From: Isoetes taiwanensis
Lineage: Eukaryota > Streptophyta > Lycopodiopsida > Isoetales > Isoetaceae
Length of the DNA: 64,000 nucleotides
Reading direction: 5' to 3'
Assembly (NCBI GenBank): GCA_021234155.1
Contig: JAJEKV010000025.1
Location: 3,433,339 to 3,497,338, forward strand
The stretch's first letter is position 1. Each line of letters begins with the position of its first letter. This document shows, in pieces, positions 35,926 through 47,210 of the stretch. A program made the translations under genes and the position numbers. Below the pieces are notes generated by a model, which saw nothing but the letters and a program-made list of their open reading frames with translations, did not search any database and was not told the origin of the DNA.

Positions 35926-38900
35926 GAAGAACAATAATCTCTTTTAATAAACTCCACTTTGGACACAGTTAAAAAGAGTTAATCAAGAGTAGTTTTGGAA
36001 ATTAATCAAACTAGTTTTTGGTGAAACCACTTATACAATTCTATTTTATTCTATATTTGAGTGAAGCTCTAATCAATTTGGCTTACCTTAAAAGCTAGCA
36101 TCTGTGATGCCAAGGTAGGATGGGTGTATAGACTTGATAGAGGAACTACAGTGAAATTTCATAGAGCTATGTTAAAAATAGATGAGAAGCATTGGATGTG
36201 GGGCGAGGTAGTTGATATATAATTTAATGACATGCTATTATTGTCTTTGTCAAATAACATAATTTGTATTTTCTTGGAACTTTAAGGATTCGGCCAAGAG
36301 GTTCTTGAACATTTTGAACAAAGGCATAGAGCTGGATTTAAATTTGAAAAGGAGCCTTTGAAGAACTTTGAAGGGGTAAGAGAATTTACTTGTCTCTCAA
36401 GTTGAATGCTAAGAGTGAGATTCAGTTTAACCTTATTATTTAGGGTTCGAGTTTGAATATGGGGATGGTTTTATTATATGATTGTCTTTACGCGATCCTT
36501 GCTTCAATTAAATATTGAGGTACAGCTCGTTTTCGCAGGCATCAACACAGTGGTTATGAGATTGCACACTTTATCTTGTTTTTCTTCTAGGTGTTGTTGC
36601 ATGAAGGATCTCTAAGAAGCTGGCATTCTATGGCAGGGTCCTGAACCACTGAAGATATATCGGTAGATAAGTGAAGTGGTGTTCTCATTGAGCTTTGTAA
36701 AATCATAGGTACAACTTGATCCCCTACTAGGGGGTAGAAAACTTTGAAAACTTGAAGAATTACATGCTCCAAAACTAGACAATCATCGAGGCATGGCCAA
36801 ACTAAAGAATCTGAGATAACAAATGAGTTTATCAAGATGCGTTTGGTCTATGCAAGGTGAAAAAAGCGGTGGCTGACTTCTCTAGGGTTGAAACTACCCT
36901 TACCTTTTAAGTTTTTAGGAAAAACAATTCCAATGATCTCGAGGGTGTCGTGATTGCGCTTGGAATAGAACAACTTTAAAAACATTAAGCGAGAGCAAGT
37001 CGACCCCAGCGCCTCCGTGACCACAAGGCCTAAAATAACGCACAGCAAATTAAAGTGAAAAAATAATAACTTGTCGGGGAATTAGATGCTTCAAGAAAAG
37101 AAGGGGGCACTAATGCACAATATATAAAAATAGCCTTGGGGCTTCGGAGGCTCCATGGCCCTTGAGAAACAACGGTAGACCAATGAGAGCGGAAGTCGCG
37201 GAGAATGACCATCAGCGGAAAAAATCCGATTAGTCTTTCGGGCTACATCATACGCCGAAAAGAATGATTAGTATTTCTAGGAGGCCCATGCCGCGCCAAG
37301 AAAAATGAAGAATGCACATAAAAGAATATAGAAACAAAGCGAAAAGCGAGGACCCGCGCGATCAAGAAGTGCGGACAATCCATCAGGGAGGGAGAATTGA
37401 GGAGGCTGAGGGTGGAATAGAAAGCGAGGAGAAAACTGAAATGAATCTTGGCTACAACACCCGCAGCAGAAAATAAAATCGAGAATGTATAAAAATTGGG
37501 GAACCACTAGACCACCATGTAATGAACCGTAATAGAAATTGGGAAGGAGAGGAAGCTAGAAGAGCAGAATAGAGTAAGAAACTAGCTCAAGAGAGCAGAT
37601 AAGAAAAAGCACGAAAATGAAGAGTATATAGAAGAGGCGGTCCATAAATAACAACGTCCTTTCCAAAAGAATGAAGTTCTATGCGAATGCCATAATAGAA
37701 CCCGTGACGATATGGCGAGGTCCTAGACACAAGATATGTCGGCGGACAAAGGAAGCTAACTCAAATCCACCATAGATAAAATACCAAAAATATAAAATAC
37801 AAAAAATAGACATAGATGCTAAAGAGTTAAAGGGTAATGAAACATGGATCAAACATCTATCAAAGGCGGTGGAATATGAAGAGCAAAGAGGTAGAAAGCA
37901 GAAACAAATGGGGCCAAAAGTACAAAAGAACAAAGCTAGTACTAAGGTGTCAACCGTGAGATCTAGTAAAACAATATAAGGGCGGCATAAGCACATAGCG
38001 CCATGTCAATGAAAAACAAGCTATATTACTTAGTAGGGGAGAAGAAACTAGGGCAAAAATGCATCACGTGTTTTGGGATATGGTAAGAACAACGGAAGAA
38101 GAGCACCACAGCCAGAAAAGCGTAGAAATAGATCAATGAGCTAAGACTCACCTAGCATGGTGTGATATGAAACCAAGCGTCACCTCGGAGATAAGGGAAA
38201 AGTAAGTAAAGGCCTAAGACATGGCATAAAAAAAATAAGAAAAGATAAATGTTGATCCATAACATAGTCTCATTGGCGCAAGAAACAAGAAGTGAGAAAC
38301 CTTGGCAAATCTTTGGTTAATTGTAAACCACTTTCGGACATATCAAAGCACTCTACAACCTTGGCGGCATGAACATCTAGTAACCTGAAAAATGAACCAA
38401 ACGTATTACAAACATGAATTATTAATGGATTGGACTACTAGATGTATAAATCACTTTATATGAATGGACATCATGTGTATAAATCACTCCATAGGCATCT
38501 TACTCAAACGTCGTACGCAACCTCATGTGTACAAATCACCACATGCACACTTTAAACTTCCATATGCAATTTGTGGGAACCACCCCACAGCATGAATAGG
38601 GATAACCCATGCCTAATAAAACCAATGACCACATGTGGCATCCATGAACTAGATTCCATAGTATATATATAGAAGAAGCGGTCCATAAATAGCAACGTCC
38701 CTTGCCAAAGAATGGCTGAGTTCTATTCATAGCCGCCAATGGGGCAATGACATTATTGTCTTAGAAATAATTACAATGTTTTGGAGCACTAGATATATTA
38801 GCACTTCGTAACTTCATTAATTCCCCACGACCCACTTCCACCACGGTTACCCAAGGAACAAAGAGTATTGTTAGGCTATATACATAATATATTGGTGCAA

Positions 38901-39685
38901 TTCACGAGCTTTTTAGATCTTCACACCTCTAGTGGCCGGTTAATACATACTTTGGTCCCACGGACTCTGACCAAGCCCAATGTATGGGAACAAATGATGC
39001 TTGATCACGAGACATTAGAGTCGAATTACCATTACAAGCGAAGCATTGTGTTGATGCGGGAAGTCTTGAAATTTGGAAAAGACATATTGAGGTGGGGTAT
39101 AGCCATCTCCCACAATTAAATGTGGACGGGCCGATGTCAAACTAGCCATGAGGACCATCTTTGTCCTGATACTGCTACTACCTAGTACCTTAACCTTGAT
39201 TATTGTAGTAGTTCTGAGACATAAAAGTGATCGCATTATTTGTGGATGAGGCTCGTAAGCAGTTTCTAGTGTTATGCAGTGCTACTAGGATGGGGCTTGG
39301 CAAAGCGAGATCGTCCTCGACATCATTTGGATTCGGTTTCATGATGCTCTCGACCACCTACATATTCTTCAACATGGTAACCATATCAAAGGGACTAGTT
39401 TTTCAATACAAAGGACCTCTCTCCTCCTTCGAATTAATATAGCAAGTAAGGAGGAGCCTTACAAGGCGAGGCGGCAGATGCTGCCAAAAGAAATGGAGGT
39501 AGTGTACATGGGGCGTATGGCAATCATTTCTAGATCAATGTCAATCCTTGGATTGGTTGTATCTAGATTCAATTTAAAGTAGTGCAAAATTACCGTTAGC
39601 ATTAGCATTATCTTTTTCTTTATACTTTTTGGGCTTCAGCCTTGTTATTTTAGGTCCCATGGCCGATTTGTACTCGTGGACATAA
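35926..39685. other. No clear gene
   Basis: No domain recognised. Minus-strand frames at 36587-36835, 36848-37048, 37277-37507 and 37679-37996 are hydrophobic and lack motifs; they look like open non-coding frames over A/G-rich plus-strand sequence. Confidence 0.45.
37613..38738. repeat. Pair of 75-bp direct repeats 1 kb apart
   Basis: 37620-37691 and 38658-38737 share ATATAGAAGA.GCGGTCCATA, AATA.CAACGTCC, TTTCCAAA.AATG and GTTCTAT. They are in the same orientation with about 1 kb between. They could be ends of a small element or two dispersed repeat copies. Confidence 0.75.
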
Positions 39686-39686
39686 A

Positions 39687-39700
39687 ATATCTATCTATCA

Positions 39701-39733
<33 letters not shown>

Positions 39734-39749
39734 ATCTATCTATCTATAC

Positions 39750-39822
<73 letters not shown>

Positions 39823-39823
39823 C
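39687..39823. repeat. (TATC)n microsatellite
   Basis: About 32 copies of TATC with three short interruptions (ATCACTATC, ATCATCTATC, TATACATC) in the left half and a perfect right half. Reading frames through it encode Tyr-Leu-Ser-Ile repeats and are not genes. Confidence 0.98.
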
Positions 39824-42800
39824 TTAAAGGTGGTTGTAGGTTGTCTGAGAAAATATATCAAAACGTTTACATTGTGGAAAAGTAATCCAACCGGGTAAAA
39901 TGTCATTGTTACATTGTAGTAAAAGTTTTAACCTTTTGTACTACTTAGATTTCATAAGAAAGTATACAGTTAGACCATGTCACGCAATATTGAGTGATTA
40001 TTATTTCATGGGCTATGCTTAGGTTAATAGTTTTCTCTAAAGGTGTTATCTTGGGCCTCCTCTATTATCATAGTACAACTAGTCATTTAATAAATTATTT
40101 TGCTTAAGCAGGCGGCGATAGATTATGTAAGTTGAGGGTTGCTTCCAATGGTCAATTTTGATTGATTTAGGCTGATGTTCATAGGTTGGATATAAAATAT
40201 TCTATGCATTATTTATCAGTAAATTTGTAGAATTATCTTTGTTTCATAGGTATTTCATTATTATTGTTAATAATTCTTTAGGCATCCATCCATGTTCATA
40301 AATGCCTTCAATCTCAATTATTTTCCTTGAATGCATTCAACTCATGAGTTGTTTTATAATACACATTGCAACTTATGCATCCATTAGTCTGCCATTACTC
40401 TTCAATTTATGCGGCCATTTGTTAGGCACAATTTCCCAATTATTGGAGCCTACAATTTTAGATAGCTTAGGCACTTATTTGCTCCCAGTTGTCCCTCATT
40501 CCTAAGAATGGGCCTTCATTCGGGCCATTTGTGCTCATTCCCTCATCCCTAAGAATGGGCCTTCATTTACGGCCATTTGTATTGTATTGTGAAAGGATGT
40601 CCAACATTATGGCAATCCTGCTGGCAACATTGTAGGATATTGTGCCCAAACCTTTGTATTTAAACCAACATGCCATGCCAACATGGCGGGTACATCAACG
40701 TAGAGTCGTAATTTGTATGCGACATGGCGTCATAATGCTTCCCGCACTCCCCATTTCTCTACATAAAGCTTGATGCGCAAACTCAAGTAAAGGTCAGTGG
40801 AGTATGTAATAATTAAGAGGGAGATCCATACATACATTTATGGGCTGGAGCAGGAAAATAAATTGTTTTTATTCACATTATGTAGAGGCTATCCATCTCA
40901 GAAGTCTCATATCGGGGATATTACGGTGATCCACATGCATGCATATGAGATATCACCATATGCTAAGCCGAAACCCTTGGGCTGAATTGGATGCCAAGTC
41001 AAAAGCTAACCAAGCTATATGAGGCCAGAGCAACCGTTCTGGCTTGGATCGACATAGAGAGTCACATAAGTCCCTAGAGGATGCAAGAGAGAGATACTTA
41101 CGGATGATGACCATCTCAACTTCTAAATTATCCCGGACAATGGTACCAAAATTGCTACCCTCACAACTATATAAGTATATGGGTGTTCTTTTGCTAGTGA
41201 CACTAAAACAAAAGCGAAATTCAAGCACTAAATTGGCACCTTCATAGGTAGCAATTAGCGATTAGTAATCACCACCAATATGCTCATTATGTTATACCTA
41301 AATAAAAGAACATCTCAATTATTTTTGAAGGGCAATGAAGAAGGGCAAGGGAGGAAGGGCAATGAAGGTTAAGCTTGAAGAAAAGATCAACACTATTGAG
41401 CACGGTGTCATGACATGCTAAGTGTGCATCATTAGTAAAAGGACCCACATGACCATATACTAGCGGGCCCACAAGCCTGACCTCATCCCGGACATGCTTT
41501 GTCTATAGGGAGATGAGAATGGACAATCGGCCATTTTCAAGATTACTAAGTACATGTGCCTCCTCAGCAACAATGCATGAGGAAAAAGCAACGCTCTCAC
41601 GATGATAATAGATTGTTTTGAGAGCTTGTACGTTTCCGAGGAAGCGTATTCTGAGGAACTATTGTCCAAGCGACACATACACGGACACCGCGGAAACAAT
41701 AGCAATTCTTTACCAGCGTAAAGCTAAGCGATTATAGCGACCCACTACAAGCCTTTCAAACGCCTAAATAATAGAATCGTATTGTGTTTGCTACTCCTTG
41801 TATGAATTAACCTCCAAAATTTGTAGCGTAAAACAAAGAACTTAAGGATAGAAAACAAATCTCTATGTTTAGACCAATAGCAAGGAATGCGACACATGAA
41901 ACATCGAAACAAAGAACATGAAAACACATTATCGGGCCTCGGGGCAATCCCTATGCGCATCACTTTTGTTTTGTAGTACAATGGTTGTTTTATTAAACGA
42001 AGATCAATTTGTCGGGGTTGAAAAGTCACTATATTTGTCACCATATTGCCCAATTGTTGTAGTTAAGTTATTTCCAACATTTGAACAGATTATAAAGAAA
42101 AAGGCAAAGATTACTCAGCTGTTAAGTACGCATAGTATATACCCCCATATAAAATGACAGAGTGACCATACATGTCAAGTGGCGAGCACACACTTCTAGG
42201 TGGTGACCATACTTGGACTTCAGTATATATAGATAATAGAGATGTTCGAGGACTGTGCATACCATTTTGCTGTGCCAGTCATGGGTTGTAATATCATAGC
42301 ATGCACCTTATCGTGATGCTAGCCTAAATGACATCACAAGGAATGTCACAGGTGCACAACAATGTTTATCTCTACAAAAAACTCAGAAACAATGCGGTCT
42401 CTTGTTAAAACTCAATACATATATTGCATTCTATATGGCATATTCGTATAGAACCTATTTTAAGATTCATATAGTTCACATCATTTTGAACAAGATTGAA
42501 ACCATGCAAGGAAAGAAGTGATGTAAAAGCATAAGAGTTGCATGCCTTACTATGGAATCAAGAAACATGTGTTTTAGAGATAGTATGTTTTGTTGTGGAA
42601 GAAAAGAGACAACATATTGATATGCCAAAATAGCATATTTGAGATGTTGTAAGGTGTTTACGACATTATTAGTCTGTAGGTCTTATGGTGGACTTTTTTG
42701 CTTAATTGTTGAACATGAACATACTTCACATTTTTTTAGAGCAAGTATTAGGGTCTATACATACAAAAGGTGAAGGAAAAGCGTAGTTTGAACTGTTTAT

Positions 42801-43555
42801 CAATGTATAGGTGGTTGTGGAATGAAGATGGGTATCCTTCAATAGCAAATGTGAAGAATCCTTAGTTTATTTGCAAGATAAGTTTTGTAGCATATCGATT
42901 ACACATGCTTCTATTTTCAATGTAGAAATATATTATTGGATTCTCCTTTTTGATTCCACGAAGAAGGCATTTCTTGAAGCATGGGAAGAGACACACTTCT
43001 TCTTCTTCTTCTTCTATGCACACACACACAACCTTACTTGCAAGGATTTTCGAGATAGGGTATTCATAATTTACAGAACATCCATTAGAACCAGTGTCCT
43101 TTTTGGTATGTTTTGAATTATAACAATAATAAGTTAAGGACAACCTCAAGCTAGTTAGTCTACAATAATCAGCATTATCCAGCTATGTGCTTACTCCTTA
43201 AGATTCTCATAGATTGACATGCAAAATGAAAGTAGAAGTCGTTTTTTAAGAACGTAATGTAGCGAAAGGAGAAGAGGAGAAAAGTTCATTGGAAGGCAAT
43301 GCAATCTCACCAAAATAATTGTCATAATGCAACACTTTGGGAAAATAATTTGTCATCTAAATGATTTATCACACAGGAAGGATATAACAAGTTTCATAAG
43401 CATCTGTAAGAAACAGCAGCTTAACGATGTCAATATATGCACAGAATTGTTCTAATAATAAAGGGAGGCAATAATCTATAATGTGTTTGCAGAGCAGCAA
43501 AACATGTCAGCATCTAAAATGATTCGAATATGAAATCGTATGAGATGGTTTCAAT
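39824..43555. other. No clear gene
   Basis: No recognisable protein or RNA gene. Short frames on both strands (up to 102 codons at 41745-42053 minus) lack motifs. Includes a (CTT)n run near 43000 and (CA)n near 43020. Confidence 0.45.
40493..40580. repeat. Tandem duplication, 47-bp unit
   Basis: Units at 40493-40539 and 40540-40580 share CCCTCAT.CCTAAGAATG, GGCCTTCATT and GGCCATTTGT. Confidence 0.9.
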
Positions 43556-43559
43556 GGGC

Positions 43560-44560
43560 CACGGCTTCAAGGAGCTTCATTTTCACTTGCGTCTTCCAGA
43601 TTTGGCAAATCGAATTCGATGTCGAAGACTGCTGTACCTGTAACTTGTAGGTTGGTCCAAACACAAGGGCCTCTTCTTTGGATCTCCAGAACGTATTCTT
43701 CCAGAAGTTTTGATTTCATTGTCCCGATCGGCCGGGTACCCACTTCGCAATCTGGGACCACCTGAAGTTTTAACATAAACCCACAAACTTTATCTTGAAT
43801 GGTGTAGTGGCACTGGTTATATACAACAAACAGAATTCGTAGTTTAAATCACCTGTTACCATAAACTGCCTGGAGCTCAGAAGCACAGCTTTTCTTGCGC
43901 TGAGTTGCCTCCTTTGATGCAGGTCTTGTAATTTGGGCCACAACCAGACGACAACTTTTTGGCAGAACGTTCCGAGACCTGGAAAATTTTTCCAAAAGGT
44001 TTATGAAGCACTCAAAAAGTCTGTCATAAGCTGTTGTATGGAAATGACAAGGGCATGAATTACCAGCGTGAAGGGAATATCATTCCACCTCTTGGCTCAT
44101 GTTGGTTCACCATAATAAGCTTTGGTCCTCTTCTGGAACCACAGGCCTTCTTCATCTTGTACCAGAAATGCTTTCATATGCCAGAAGGTTTTGAGATAGA
44201 GTATATAGAGGGCATATGGGGTGCTAAAATGTCTCCTTCATATGTACAAGGGACAATAAAGTAATTATCTGACATTGGACCACATTGGACGCATGTCCCC
44301 AGTTTATAGATCCAGCTCCTTGGATCATGCTTAGATTAAAACACTCCAGCTGCTTTTCAAGCCACAACAAATTTCTATGGGCATGAGTCACCCTTACAGA
44401 TGTCCTGTACCGTCTTCAATATTCTAGCATTAAAATAAATGGCATTCAATCTTCCACGGCTACGTAACTTTCTCCCAACAGGCTGGAATGAAAGTTTTTA
44501 TTTATGCGCCCCATTTCAACACTTTTTGTCTGCTACCTCTCAAAGATGCCTTGCTACTAA
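43560..44560 (-). pseudogene. R2R3-MYB transcription factor gene copy, disrupted
   Basis: R2R3-MYB proteins bind DNA through two helix-turn-helix repeats and control plant development and metabolism. On the minus strand, an exon ending at 44064 begins MKKACGSRRGP (ATG at 44155) and carries NQHEPRG then WNDIP in a shifted frame, the first-repeat signature. Intron 1 is 43979-44063 (GT..AG). Exon 2, 43853-43978, encodes KSCRL and ends LQAVYGNR; it is 126 nt, against about 130 nt usual for the second exon of plant R2R3-MYBs. Intron 2 is 43762-43852. Exon 3 starts at 43761 and completes RWSQIAKWVPGR, then DNEIK in the next frame and FWKNT in the third. Both introns lie at the usual R2R3-MYB sites. 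Frame breaks in all three exons suggest a pseudogene or indel errors. The ending EFDLPNLEDASENEAP (stop near 43567) is in yet another frame. Upstream sequence to 44560 is shared with the copy at 62.7-64 kb. Confidence 0.72.
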
Positions 44561-46080
44561 TGCAGGTCTACATTTTGTGATATCAGAACAATCTATCCAT
44601 CCGAATGGATAGTTATGCCTGTTCTGTCGGAAGCGAGCCGGCACACATCACGGTTGTCTAAACTATAGATGATTGCATCTTTCTTGAATTTTAAAGTTAT
44701 AATTGTAAACACAAACCAGACAAGTTGTGGCAATAGTTTTAAGAGTATATTGCAGAGATTGAAGGACTAAGCAGAATAATGACAAACTGGAAGCATCGAA
44801 GAACATAAATAAGAAATACTCTACTTATTTAACCCTACAACTCAAATGAATAATTGGACGTGCCAACTACTTCAGATGTTACCTAATCTACCATTTTTAT
44901 ATCATTCGAAAACGGCAAAACATGATAAGGGTTGCACATTAGAAAGATAGATTTGTTTTGGATGTTGTAGTACAACTCAATCTTTTATATTCTAATGAGT
45001 TTTCAACGATTAAAACATAATTCAGGTTTGTATGGCTCCAACTTACGACAGGACATAAAATGACAGAGTCATATTAGTCAACAAATGAAAATACAGAAAG
45101 GAGTAGTTAATGTCCTCCTATGCTTGAGCTGTAGAATACTTTAGAAAATATGCATAAGAACTACCTAGAAGCCCCTTAATCTTACCAACAACATCTATAT
45201 GATGAGAAATATATTTGTTAAAAAATGCAATAGTCACACCTGATAGTAGCATGCTAGACCAGCTGTAGATAAGGAGGTTAACCAAATATCTGAAAAGCTA
45301 ATTACCAGGAAATGGAGCACATGCAGAAGACTTGCTCCCCTCAAAACAACCAAAAGCTTTACTGTAGAAAATACAAAAAATGACATGATGATGGTATGAT
45401 GGGAGGCAGAAGCTACAGGCAAAAGTCTTGGCTCATATTATCAATAGTTTAATGCCTACCTTTTTCAACATATTTTATGGCTCCTTTTTTCGTATAATAA
45501 CAATATTTTTTATCTGCAAGTCTGAAGCATCTCATACCTACTATCAATACTTCTTGAGCATCACACTTACACCCGATATTCTGTAAGCAATCAATCAGAG
45601 GCAGAGATTTTACCCAGCAAAATGGCACATAGTAACACCGATGGTCGCTTTAGTGCTCTTAAACCAAACGCCGATGAAAGTAAAACCGTAATACTCACTT
45701 TGGCCGCAGCATGAGATATATTAAGGTAACTAGTCACCGTAAGTAGATGCTTCGCTGTTTGAAAGTACTCCGCACAGTATAGAGCAGAGCATAAACATAA
45801 TTAACAGTAGCCTGATTACTGCAATATTCTGTCAAATTAAGACACAGAATTTTACATCCACTCAGCATTATTTCTTGCAAATCTAATTTTAAACAGATTT
45901 ATTTGAGGAAATTCTTTTGCAATACTAAATTGTTATACACAACATTATCTGCACAGCTTAAACATTACAATTATCTGCCATATATTATCTGCACTATCAT
46001 ATCATCTGAACTATTATCTGCAACAGATTAGACACACTAAACTATTACACATTACAATTACACAATTACATAACACAAGA
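44561..46080. other. Upstream of MYB copy 1, no gene seen
   Basis: AT-rich DNA that would hold the promoter or 5' exons of the minus-strand MYB copy. I could not identify a promoter or further exons. Confidence 0.35.
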
Positions 46081-46350
46081 CAATGTTCATTAAACTGAAA
46101 TACACAAGGTTCCAAATCCAAAAGTTTCTACTTCAGAATGCAAGAATGAGTCTAACTGAAACTCATACAATACAATGTTCATTAAACTGAAATACACAAG
46201 GTTCCAACCAAAAGTTTCTACTTCAAACAGAACACAAGAATGAGTCTAACTGAAACTCATGCCAATACTAAAAGCTTCAACTTTAAGTAAATGCTTTGTT
46301 GCTTGAAAGTACCTGCACAATATAGAGCTGAACTTTAAACATAACAGGAA
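45738..46350. repeat. Tandem and direct repeats upstream of MYB copy 1
   Basis: A 92-bp unit is tandemly doubled (46081-46172 and 46173-46265), starting CAATGTTCATTAAACTGAAA and ending GAGTCTAACTGAAACTCAT. A separate pair, 45740-45800 and 46285-46345, shares GTAAATGCTTYGYTG, TTGAAAGTAC and GCACA.TATAGAGC.GA with ATAAACATAA. The two repeat types are interleaved, so a segment of about 540 bp may have been duplicated and partly lost. Confidence 0.85.
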
Positions 46351-46919
46351 TGAGAGATAATTACCAGTTGGAATGTCAGATTCTTATAGCCAGATCTAAC
46401 AGTTAGAACCCCAACACCTTCACTGGAGCTCCCTACGATAAAATGAACATACGTCAAACTATGATCGATTGCATATAAATGTGGAGCGTGTGCATGTGAT
46501 CTCTGTATTGTGTTGATACATATTTTACGCATATCATCCTACTTACTACCATGAGTTGTCGGATCTATCAATCCTGGCCCAAAGATCTATCAACTTCTAC
46601 CCCAAAGCATATGCGGGTACCCATTATGTGAAGACACGGATTTTGCTTGAGCCGTCGGGTCGGAGATACGTGTGCTCGGGCGATCCCGACCTTTAATCGT
46701 GGTTGTGTATAGTGGGTAAACATAGTGAGAGTTTGTAACATCTCTCATGTTCATAATGAGTAGGAGAGCATAGATATACCTAAGGACTACATGACGCTAT
46801 GACACTACACCTCATTTGATTAACAATGTAATTTATACACGTGGAAGCCTAACTATGTCGCTTGTTTCAATAAAACGTAATGACCAAATGTTCAAATTAT
46901 GGCAATATTCGCTTCAAGA

Positions 46920-47210
46920 TTATAAGGCGCAATAGTTTAGGAGCGGCGCCTTTGTTTTCTCCACCTCAAAAGGGCATTCCTTTGTTCCTCGCGCTGCTCG
47001 GCGTTCCATCTTCCAAATAATTTTCCAGGTTTGATCCTGCTCGCCGCTGCATTGTTTTCGACGATTTTTCCAGCAATTTAGCATATTTCGCATCTTCTTG
47101 CCGAATCTTTGCTTCATCCCTTGCTCGACTCTTAAATCCGGCCTCTTGCTCGATCCCTTAAATTCAGCTCGAATCTTTGCTTCATCCCTTGCTCGACTCT
47201 TAAATCATCA
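46920..47210 (-). CDS. Charged coding-like tract with internal repeat
   Basis: I do not recognise this protein. On the minus strand two 37-bp units (47170-47206, then 47102-47138; 68-bp period) each read FKSRARDEAKIR, in different frames because the period is not a multiple of three. The sequence continues as DAKYAKLLEKSSKTMQRR, strongly charged and likely coiled coil, and a 65-codon frame with an ATG ends at 46920. The composition is GC-richer than the neighbours. It may be the 5' part of an element ORF or a host gene exon. The frame change within the repeat makes function as it stands doubtful. Confidence 0.3.

Noticed and set aside
37277-37996. Hydrophobic minus-strand frames resembling membrane proteins
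   Set aside because: The hydrophobicity follows from A/G-rich plus-strand sequence; no coherent topology, start context or family motif.
39676-39885. Plus-strand frame rich in Tyr-Leu-Ser-Ile
   Set aside because: It is a by-product of the (TATC)n microsatellite.
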